From Candidatus Aminicenantota bacterium (GTDB lineage: Bacteria > Acidobacteriota > Aminicenantia > UBA2199): a DNA stretch of 8,020 bases. The notes beneath the pieces are model-generated. The model saw nothing but the letters and a program-made list of their open reading frames with translations, was not told the DNA's origin and ran no database searches. Each line of letters begins with the position of its first letter. Position 1 is the first letter of the stretch. The position numbers and the translations under genes were made by a program. This document shows positions 1-5,753 of this stretch, in pieces. The DNA lies in NCBI GenBank assembly GCA_023136725.1, contig JAGLQR010000064.1:1-8020 (forward strand), read 5' to 3'.

Positions 1-371
1 AAATACATATTAGCCCCGTAAAGGATCGAAAATACAAGAACGAGATTGGCAGAGGATGGATCTGGGGAAGAGAGAATATGTTTTAGATAGATGCCCATCG
101 CAAGGTTCATCGATCCGGCTCCGAGAGCAGCTATAAGGATACCCTTTCTTCCCCCTATCCTGTCAACGAGAGGGCCGTTAATAAGAAAAGAGAGGGCATA
201 TACGACAGCACCTACTCCAAATATCAGTCCGAAATCTGCTTTTGTCATAAGGTCCCCGAGTGCATTCTTTGAGACCGTCAGATTGTACCTTCCCATGTAG
301 AGAAGTGCATATGTAAGCCCCATAGGGAACCAGTTGATAATTCTTCTTGTCCTGTACTCTTTAGTATGCAT
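1..371 (-). CDS. MFS transporter, OPA (GlpT/UhpT-like) type, N-terminal part
   Basis: This is the N-terminal 123 codons of an inner-membrane transporter of the major facilitator superfamily; the rest lies beyond the left edge. The first helix region carries the pattern YALLYMGRYNLTVSK (residues 21-35), which resembles the organophosphate:phosphate antiporter family. Arg28 falls where GlpT has its phosphate-binding Arg45 (family knowledge; the alignment is by eye). Helix 2 is about residues 48-66. It is followed by the MFS motif A region GPLVDRIGGRKG (66-77), helix 3 at about 77-95, and the start of helix 4 from about 108. The ATG at 371 is preceded by AGAGG (377-381), which lies inside the last codons of the kinase gene upstream. 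The stop of that gene is 2 nt before this start, so the two are probably translationally coupled. The family predicts exchange of an organic phosphate for inorganic phosphate, but the real substrate is unknown, and an MFS member outside OPA cannot be fully excluded. Confidence 0.85.
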   Translation of the reverse strand, partial: MHTKEYRTRRIINWFPMGLTYALLYMGRYNLTVSKNALGDLMTKADFGLIFGVGAVVYALSFLINGPLVDRIGGRKGILIAALGAGSMNLAMGIYLKHILSSPDPSSANLVLVFSILYGANMY

Positions 372-373
372 GC

Positions 374-1126
374 TTACCTCTTAGAATAAGTTTTCCACAT
401 TTTGTTCAATACCTCTTCAAGGTGAGGCCCTATCTTGGCAGGGTCATCTGTTTTCTCCGGCATATTATTAAAAACACCATAGGGGATCATGTGATCACCG
501 ATATGGAGAAAATCTTTATCCCCCGATATAAAGTCCTTCCAATCAGATCCTTTATAAAGTTTTTCAATTTTAATATCCTCAAGTGCATGCTCAAGTATAG
601 AGTCAGGCTTGTCAGGATTATACCGTCTTCTGTTCTTCTTCAAAGATTCTTCCCAGGTAACATCAATGTAGAGGGTTGCGCTTTTTTTGAGGATCTCATC
701 AGAAAGGTGATCATATGCTGCTGTAAATCCTCCATGCTCAGAGCCCCTTGAGAACTCGATGATAGCTGTTTTGTTATCATGATATCCCGGATCTTCTTTC
801 AGTTTTTTCCAATAGATAAAATTTATTTTTTTTATCAGAAAATTCCAATACCATTTCTCCTTGAATACATGACCGTCATATCTCTTTCCTTTGTATTCGA
901 AAAAAGGATCGGAAATGAGCCTGGGAAGACCCATTTTTTCAAGAATATCATCATCTTCAAATTGTTCCCACAGGATCGGGAAGTCATCAATTTCTTCAAA
1001 TTCACCAATATGGAATTTCTCTATCCTTTCTGCAACTGGTACATTTTTCAGATAATCTATAACTTCAGATTTCCCTGCTGCCGGCCTTCCGTTAAGAAGA
1101 ATTATTTCAAAAATATTTTTATTCAT
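374..1126 (-). CDS. uncharacterised P-loop kinase-like protein (250 aa)
   Basis: A soluble 250-residue protein with a Walker A loop right at the N-terminus, GRPAAGKS (residues 13-20), after a hydrophobic strand IFEIILLN. A second strand, TAIIEFSRGS (120-129), has the position and character of a Walker B or acceptor-binding strand. The stretch KKNRRRYNPDKPD (163-175) is arginine-rich, like the LID of nucleoside and nucleotide kinases. These features suggest a small-molecule phosphotransferase of the P-loop kinase fold. I do not recognise the specific family or substrate. The start was placed at the ATG at 1126 because AGGAGG (1134-1139) lies 7 nt upstream and the Walker A loop then sits at the usual place. 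The frame stays open for another 82 codons upstream, but that stretch runs into the divergent ABC gene and has no homology-like content. It is first in an operon with the OPA-type transporter. A non-kinase P-loop NTPase is possible. Confidence 0.8.
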   Translation of the reverse strand: MNKNIFEIILLNGRPAAGKSEVIDYLKNVPVAERIEKFHIGEFEEIDDFPILWEQFEDDDILEKMGLPRLISDPFFEYKGKRYDGHVFKEKWYWNFLIKKINFIYWKKLKEDPGYHDNKTAIIEFSRGSEHGGFTAAYDHLSDEILKKSATLYIDVTWEESLKKNRRRYNPDKPDSILEHALEDIKIEKLYKGSDWKDFISGDKDFLHIGDHMIPYGVFNNMPEKTDDPAKIGPHLEEVLNKMWKTYSKR

Positions 1127-1133
1127 CCGATCT

Positions 1134-1139
1134 CCTCCT
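1134..1139 (-). promoter_or_regulatory. ribosome binding site that sets the kinase start
   Basis: A perfect AGGAGG on the minus strand lies 7 nt before the ATG at 1126. It is the reason for preferring this start over the longer open frame that begins at 1372, which would be antisense to the first ABC ATPase gene. Confidence 0.8.
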
Positions 1140-1153
1140 GAATTTAATTTATT

Positions 1154-1182
1154 ATGATAATCCATAAAGGAAACAATATCAA
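1154..1182 (-). promoter_or_regulatory. sigma70-type promoter for the kinase-transporter operon
   Basis: On the minus strand, a -35 box TTGATA (1177-1182, 5 of 6 to consensus) and a -10 box TATCAT (1154-1159, 5 of 6) are separated by exactly 17 nt. Transcription would begin near 1147, leaving a leader of about 20 nt that still contains the AGGAGG site and reaches the ATG at 1126. The predicted layout fits the gene start well. It is a sequence-pattern call only; in AT-rich DNA such matches also occur by chance. Confidence 0.55.
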
Positions 1183-1204
1183 AAAAAAAACGTATCGGTA
1201 GATA

Positions 1205-2125
1205 ATGGAAACAACAATTGAATTGAACGGGCTGAATTTCAGTTATGGCGACATTAAAGCTGTCGACAATGTCAGCCTGAACACAAAAAAAGGTATCTAC
1301 GGCCTGCTTGGCCCGAATGGTGCTGGAAAGACAACCCTCATGAAGCTCATTCTGGGCTTTCTTAAAGCTCAATCGGGAAACGGTAAGGTCCTTGGCTATG
1401 GCATAGAAGAGAATAGAAGAGAATTGAGAGAGCAGGTCGGTTATATGTCAGAGAGTGACTCTCTCATCCCTGGAATGGATGCAGTTGACTTTACTTCATA
1501 CCTCGGAAGGCTTAGCGGCATGCCCAAACAGGAAGCTATAAAGAGGGCTCACGAAGTACTTTATTATGTCGGGCTTGAAGAATCGAGGTATAGAAAGATC
1601 GAGACCTACTCATCCGGCATGATGCAGCGGCTTAAGCTCGCATCATCAATAGTTCACGATCCGGTTCTACTCTTTCTTGATGAACCTACATCCGGAATGG
1701 ATCCCGGCTCCCGGAAGGAAATGATCGAACTGATCAATGATATCTCAAGAAAAGGGACAATGAGCATAATCATATCATCTCATATTCTGCCCGATATTGA
1801 AGCCACATGTGAAGATGTGATAATCATGGATAAGGGGAAGATAATAGCCAATGAGAAGATCTCGGTCATAGCTTCCAAAGAAATTGACATCTTCGAGATC
1901 AAACTTGGCAGAAATAGTTCCGGATTTTTAAAAAAATTCCAAAAATTTAAATATGAAGAAGGTGAAAGGGGTGTGATCCGGATGCAGCTCCCCTCTGACT
2001 TTTCAACAAAAGAGATCTTTGATGCTGCACTTGAATCCGGAACTCACATCAAACATTTCCTGAAGAGGAAATCCACACTGGAGGATACGTTCATGAATGC
2101 AATAGGAGAGAACGGTGCCAATTAG
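1205..2125 (+). CDS. ABC transporter ATP-binding protein (first module)
   Basis: A 306-residue cytoplasmic ATPase that would power an ABC-2 type membrane exporter. Visible motifs are Walker A GPNGAGKT (36-43), the Q-loop region GYMSES (79-84) with Glu83 in place of the usual Gln, the signature motif YSSGM (135-139, in place of LSGGQ) followed by MQRLKLA, Walker B LLFLDEP (155-161), D-loop SGMD (163-166) and switch histidine His193. Glu in the Q-loop position and a relaxed signature are common in the CcmA/NatA-like group of exporters. About 90 residues follow the core and end in STLEDTFMNAIG (290-301), a typical tail element of this group. The ATG at 1205 gives the normal start for the fold but has only a weak upstream GGTAG. 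The gene is first in a four-gene operon and its 3' end overlaps the next gene by 11 nt. All catalytic residues are present, so it should be active. The substrate is unknown. Confidence 0.93.
   Translation: METTIELNGLNFSYGDIKAVDNVSLNTKKGIYGLLGPNGAGKTTLMKLILGFLKAQSGNGKVLGYGIEENRRELREQVGYMSESDSLIPGMDAVDFTSYLGRLSGMPKQEAIKRAHEVLYYVGLEESRYRKIETYSSGMMQRLKLASSIVHDPVLLFLDEPTSGMDPGSRKEMIELINDISRKGTMSIIISSHILPDIEATCEDVIIMDKGKIIANEKISVIASKEIDIFEIKLGRNSSGFLKKFQKFKYEEGERGVIRMQLPSDFSTKEIFDAALESGTHIKHFLKRKSTLEDTFMNAIGENGAN
2104..2108 (+). promoter_or_regulatory. ribosome binding site for the GTG start of permease 1
   Basis: AGGAG lies inside the last codons of the first ATPase gene, 6 nt before GTG at 2115. 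It supports this GTG as the real start of the permease and implies coupling between the two overlapping genes. Confidence 0.7.
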
Positions 2126-2963
2126 AGAAGGCGGTTATTACAATTGGGAAGGGACCCTCAGCAAATCAAAGATAAAATGGTTTCCGATTTTCACCAATGG
2201 GATCAGGAGTGTTTACAAGAAAAGATTTTCAAAATTATTGTTCGCAACTACATCATCACTATTCTTTATTTTTCTGATAGCGCTATATGTCTCATCAAAG
2301 CCCGAACTCAGGATGATGTCAAAACTTGTTAAGATGATATCCTCAGATGCTCTACTTTTCAGGACATATTATACAAACGGATTCCTGGTTTTCATGAGTG
2401 CAATGATCTCAGTTTTTGCAGGATCGGAGTTGATATCCAATGACCTTAAACATAAATCGATCTCACTTTACCTTGCAAGGCCCTTAAGTAAACTTGATTA
2501 TATAACCGGAAAATTTTCAATAATCCTTTTCTATCTGCTCATGTTCACACTTGTCCCGGGTATACTTCTTGTGATCTTCAAGGTGATCTTTACCGGAGAT
2601 TTTTCTGCGGGAATTGCTTTATTGACCAAATCAATTATATTCCCGGTCGTCATATCCCTCTTCTGGTCATCCCTGATGCTAATGCTCTCATCACTGAGCG
2701 AGAACGGAAGATTTGTAAAGATAATCTTCTTCGTTGCCTTCTTCATGAGCCAGATGATCGCCGGGATGTTCTGGGGAATATTCAGAAACGATAATTTCAT
2801 GTATATCTCCATTGAGAAAAATATTCAGCAATTCGGATCCTTCGTGTTTGGTACACAACTCGAATTCAGTGCCCCGGGGTGGATTTCAGGTGTAATCCTC
2901 CTCGGACTGACAGCGGTCTTTCTCCTTATCCTCTCATACAGGCTCAAAAGGGTGGAGGTATAG
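2115..2963 (+). CDS. ABC-2 type permease (first module)
   Basis: A 282-residue integral membrane protein with about six hydrophobic helices, near residues 41-60, 86-104, 135-158, 172-192, 201-221 and 255-275. Between helices 2 and 3 lies GSELISNDLKHKS...YLARPLSKLDYITGKF (residues 103-134, middle omitted). This is the cytoplasmic stretch typical of ABC-2 permeases: an acidic residue, then a turn, then a conserved Arg-Pro-(Leu/Ile)-Ser and a Gly-Lys. It is thought to contact the ATPase. The start is GTG at 2115, overlapping the ATPase gene by 11 nt and preceded by AGGAG. The N-terminal 35 residues are polar and basic and would be cytoplasmic. It most likely pairs with the upstream ATPase as an exporter. 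The cargo cannot be told from sequence. Confidence 0.87.
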   Translation: MPIREGGYYNWEGTLSKSKIKWFPIFTNGIRSVYKKRFSKLLFATTSSLFFIFLIALYVSSKPELRMMSKLVKMISSDALLFRTYYTNGFLVFMSAMISVFAGSELISNDLKHKSISLYLARPLSKLDYITGKFSIILFYLLMFTLVPGILLVIFKVIFTGDFSAGIALLTKSIIFPVVISLFWSSLMLMLSSLSENGRFVKIIFFVAFFMSQMIAGMFWGIFRNDNFMYISIEKNIQQFGSFVFGTQLEFSAPGWISGVILLGLTAVFLLILSYRLKRVEV

Positions 2964-2964
2964 A

Positions 2965-3891
2965 ATGGGTACGGTCATAAAAGGTGAAAACCTTTCAAAA
3001 TGGTATGGAAATGTTCTGGGATTGAGTGAAATATCTGTAGATATCTCAAAAGGGATCCAGGGATTGCTGGGACCGAACGGAGCAGGTAAATCGACTTTCC
3101 TGAAGATCCTGACAGGACAATTAAAACCGAATATCGGGGAGATCAGGATATTTGATGAGCCGGTGTTCAACAATCAGGAGCTATTCCACAGGATCGGGTA
3201 TTGCCCTGAATTTGATGCATACTATCGTGAAGTTACAGGTTGGGAATTCATCCGGTTCAAATCCGCACTATTCGGCTATAGCAAAAAAGAGACTGACCAG
3301 AGAGCTCTTACTGCTATTGAGAAAGTGGGCCTGACCGACAGCAAAGACAGAAAGATAACGGCATACAGCCTCGGAATGAGGCAAAGGCTTAAGTTTGCCT
3401 CAAGTATAATAAATGATTCCGACCTGCTTATCCTTGATGAGCCATTGAGAGGAGTTGACCCCCTATGGCGGATCAGGATCATTAAGATGCTGAAAGAGTT
3501 CGAGGAGGAGGGCAGGACAATTATAGTTTCCTCCCATATTCTCTCTGAAATAGAGGCAATGACAAACAATGTGATCCTCATCCATCAGGGGAAAATATTT
3601 GCACATGGTGATATTCAGGAAATAAGAGACCTCATCGGTTCTCATCCTCATAAGGTTTCAGTTGTTTGTAATGACGCCAGAGGACTTGCAAAGAAAATGA
3701 TCAGTGATGATCTACTCCTGAACATCCAGTTCCTGGACAATGAACAAAAAGTGATATTTGAGACAGACAAGAGGGATAGATTCTTTGATACGCTTACTTA
3801 TACAATAAGCAATTCTGCGATCAACGTCAGTGAAATAACTTCTCCTGATGATAATCTTCAATCTGTTTTTGACTATCTAATTGGAAGGTAA
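2965..3891 (+). CDS. ABC transporter ATP-binding protein (second module)
   Basis: A 308-residue ABC ATPase clearly related to the first one in the operon. Motifs are Walker A GPNGAGKST (36-44), Q-loop region GYCPEFD (78-84) with Glu82 in the Gln position, signature YSLGM (134-138) followed by RQRLKFA, Walker B LLILDEP (154-160), a D-loop written LRGVD (161-165) instead of the usual TSGLD, and switch His191. The tail ends in DNLQSVFDYLIGR (296-308), the usual C-terminal element of this exporter group. The ATG at 2965 is one base after the stop of the permease gene, with GGAGG (2954-2958) 6 nt upstream. Only about half of the residues match the first ATPase outside the motifs, by eye, so this is an old paralogue and not a recent duplication. 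It would energise the permease that follows. Confidence 0.93.
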   Translation: MGTVIKGENLSKWYGNVLGLSEISVDISKGIQGLLGPNGAGKSTFLKILTGQLKPNIGEIRIFDEPVFNNQELFHRIGYCPEFDAYYREVTGWEFIRFKSALFGYSKKETDQRALTAIEKVGLTDSKDRKITAYSLGMRQRLKFASSIINDSDLLILDEPLRGVDPLWRIRIIKMLKEFEEEGRTIIVSSHILSEIEAMTNNVILIHQGKIFAHGDIQEIRDLIGSHPHKVSVVCNDARGLAKKMISDDLLLNIQFLDNEQKVIFETDKRDRFFDTLTYTISNSAINVSEITSPDDNLQSVFDYLIGR

Positions 3892-3893
3892 AA

Positions 3894-4685
3894 ATGGTTA
3901 ATTTTAATAAAATTAAAATAATCTACATTTTTTTTGTAAAGACCCTGCTGAGATCTAAAAAAACAAAATTCTTTATTCTGTTCTCGCTCGTTCCGCTTCT
4001 GATATTTTTGATCATTAACGGCCTGAAACTGATTTATCACGATAACTTGTTAGCCGGGAGTGATTTTTTTAAAAATGGGGGGATGCCTTTCTTTTTCCAG
4101 TTTTACATCCAATTGATCTCACTCCTTTTCGGCGCCGCAGTTCTAAGTGATGAAATCGACAGCAAAACCCTTATCTATCTGAACACATCCCCGGTTTCAA
4201 AATTTTCTATTTTAAGCGGGAAATTTACTGCATATCTTACCGTTTCCTTTCTCAGTTTCGCAATCGGATCAACGATTCTATATGTCATGACCCACTTCAA
4301 AGGAATTCTTACCACGAATAGTTTAGCGACTCTTCTTCAACTTCAGTTTGCCGGACTGATAGCAATTATTGCATACAGTTCCCTTTTTCTCATGTTTGGT
4401 GTTTCATTAAAAAAATCAACTATTATCGGATTAGTTTATATATTCGGATGGGAAACAATTGCACAAATATTGCCCGGAACCGCTCAGAAGTTGACAATCT
4501 TCTTCTACCTCCATTCTCTGTCGCCAATCAGGATACCTAAAGAGAAAGGGATACTCAACATAAGTATTGTACAGCCTGGTTATGCAGAAGCGTTGATAAC
4601 CCTTCTGATCTTCTCTGCCATATTCTTTGCCGCGTCAGTATATATTTTCAAAAAGAGAGAATACCTGCTTGCTGATCATACCTGA
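3894..4685 (+). CDS. ABC-2 type permease (second module)
   Basis: A 263-residue membrane protein with about six helices, near residues 26-46, 65-85, 109-131, 144-170, 174-192 and 230-252. The cytoplasmic loop between helices 2 and 3, DEIDSKT...LNTSPVSKFSILSGKF (residues 86-111, middle omitted), has the same layout as in the first permease: acidic residues, Ser-Pro-Val-Ser and Gly-Lys. This places it in the ABC-2 family. The ATG at 3894 follows the stop of the second ATPase by 2 nt, with GGAAGG (3883-3888) 5 nt upstream. It is the last gene of the operon. Its stop codon is only 2 nt from the end of the converging barrel gene, and no hairpin with a T-run is visible there. It is likely the membrane partner of the second ATPase. 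A mixed complex containing both permeases is possible but not shown. Confidence 0.87.
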   Translation: MVNFNKIKIIYIFFVKTLLRSKKTKFFILFSLVPLLIFLIINGLKLIYHDNLLAGSDFFKNGGMPFFFQFYIQLISLLFGAAVLSDEIDSKTLIYLNTSPVSKFSILSGKFTAYLTVSFLSFAIGSTILYVMTHFKGILTTNSLATLLQLQFAGLIAIIAYSSLFLMFGVSLKKSTIIGLVYIFGWETIAQILPGTAQKLTIFFYLHSLSPIRIPKEKGILNISIVQPGYAEALITLLIFSAIFFAASVYIFKKREYLLADHT

Positions 4686-4687
4686 TC

Positions 4688-5107
4688 TCAGAATGAACTT
4701 CCGAGCCTGAAATAAAAAACCGGAGATTTTTCGGGATTGATCCCATACCCCACGCCACCGGTTACAACATATCTTAAGGAACCAAGATACAACACCAGGT
4801 TAAGTTCTCCACCGGCCGAAATTACAGGATCAAATTCCATCCTCTCTCTCCACACCTGGCCTGAATCAAAAAATAGTGATGCATAAAGACTTTCGATACT
4901 TTTAAAAATAAGGAAAGATCTTTCAATTTTTTTTAAAAGGAACCGGTATTCAAAGTTTAATGAAAAACCGGTAGTCCCGCTGAAGTAGCCGGATGGGTAT
5001 CCTCTGACGAGTCCGAACAATTTTTCACCGGAATAACTCTGCTCGTCGCCTGCACTGATTCCACCCATATAAAACAGTCCGTCTCCCCTCGCCCCATGAT
5101 TCAGCAA
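4688..5107 (-). pseudogene. C-terminal fragment of the outer-membrane barrel
   Basis: An open stretch of 139 codons whose nominal start (TTG at 5107) is inside the barrel and has no ribosome binding site. From ARGDGLFYMGG it follows the C-terminal half of surface-antigen/BamA-like barrels: LVRGYPSGYFSGTTGFSLNF (an Arg-Gly-Tyr motif followed by a strand), EYRFLL, then ASLFFDSGQVW (a Phe-x-Asp-x-Gly pattern), GGELNLVL, VVTGGVGYG and the last strand VFYFRLGSSF. The terminal Phe is the expected BAM recognition signal. The stop codon is 2 nt from the stop of the converging ABC permease gene. This is the best evidence that the gene once encoded an outer-membrane barrel. Confidence 0.65.
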
Positions 5108-5405
5108 AAGCCAGCCTCATCGCCAGAGTATTGAGTTGGGGAAAAGATATGAACTGGGAATACTCAAGTGTAAAAACATTAGAATTAAAGCGGCTTCCGA
5201 AAAGTTCCATTTCTTTCGAATATACAGCACTAAAATTAAATCCATTATTTTCTGAAATTGAATTGTAATATACATCAGTGGAATTAATTGTTATACCGGC
5301 CCTTATTCCATTATGAATGGTGTTAATATCCTCTAAAGTATCCTGAAATTCATCCACTCCTTTTTCAAAATGGATGTCTGTATAAAATGAAAGGATCACT
5401 GTCAA
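5025..5405 (-). pseudogene. middle fragment of the outer-membrane barrel
   Basis: An open stretch of 126 codons beginning at a TTG with no ribosome binding site, so it is unlikely to be an independent gene. It contains alternating strand-like segments such as INSTDVYYNSIS and FNFSAVYSKEMELFGSRF, followed by LEYSQFISFPQLNTLAMRLA. The last of these resembles the strand before the Gly-rich part of surface-antigen barrels. The barrel pattern stops at AFAESWG. The final residues (GRRTVLYGWNQCRRRAELFR) are out-of-frame readthrough, because the pattern continues in another frame as ARGDGLFYMGG. The frame switch lies in the G-rich run near 5090-5100. Confidence 0.6.
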
Positions 5406-5753
5406 TAGTCTTAATGAGCGGGAAACTATAATGAAGCAGTAAATTTTTCCGTATCATGGAAGAATTCCCCCTTCTCATCACTTATGTTCAAATCAGAAAA
5501 CTTTGTAAATTTCAAATCAAGTTCCCCGGGAAATCCGTTGAAAGTATAATTGAAATAATAATTAGATCTCCCGCTGGTCAATCCTGCAAGATACATGTAC
5601 TTTATAAATAGTGATGATGCAAAGAATCAAATCCGGAGGCCATGATCCCCGCCTGAAGTTCATTTCCTCCTTCCCGGAAAGTTAGAGTAAAATATTTCGG
5701 GGAAAAGTCCCTTAAGGGTTTATACCTGCTGCTCGATTGTATCTGATATTACT
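5406..5753 (-). pseudogene. frame-shattered start of the outer-membrane barrel
   Basis: There is no long open frame here, yet the stretch is coding-like in short pieces on the minus strand. One frame gives SGMKEEGASEVISDTIEQQ (about 5725-5783, linker). The next gives a piece beginning YKPLRDFSPKYFTLTF (5724 downward) and ending at TAA 5602-5604; it resembles the start of barrels in this family, where a Tyr-x-Pro motif leads into the first strands. A third frame gives a piece with YMYLAGLTSGRSNYYFNYTF (from 5599) that alternates polar and hydrophobic residues like barrel strands and ends at TAG 5426-5428. A fourth short piece, HYSFPLIKTIDSD (5395-5433), then leads into the open fragment downstream. 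The order and spacing of the pieces match one continuous barrel. Confidence 0.6.

Noticed and set aside
91..300. Plus-strand open frame opposite the MFS gene
   Set aside because: The minus strand encodes clear transporter helices and motif A here; the plus frame is a shadow.
422..1141. Two plus-strand open frames (422-751 and 779-1141) opposite the kinase gene
   Set aside because: They are low-complexity, Phe/Ile-rich mirror images of the kinase coding strand and show no motif or ribosome binding site.
1153..1158. TATGAT on the plus strand as a -10 box for the ABC operon
   Set aside because: The matching -35 position is within the GATCTCCTCC stretch and bears no resemblance to TTGACA.
1127..1372. 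Upstream 82-codon extension of the kinase frame
   Set aside because: It runs antisense into the first ABC ATPase gene, has no ribosome binding site, and a strong AGGAGG sits before the ATG at 1126, where the P-loop protein naturally begins.
2144..2332. Plus-strand frame inside the first permease gene
   Set aside because: It overlaps the permease in another frame, and the permease has the helices, the loop motif and the ribosome binding site.
4725..4755. Short inverted repeat GGGAT-TG-ATCCC as a terminator
   Set aside because: The stem has five pairs with a loop too small to fold, it lies inside coding sequence of the barrel fragment, and it has no T-run.
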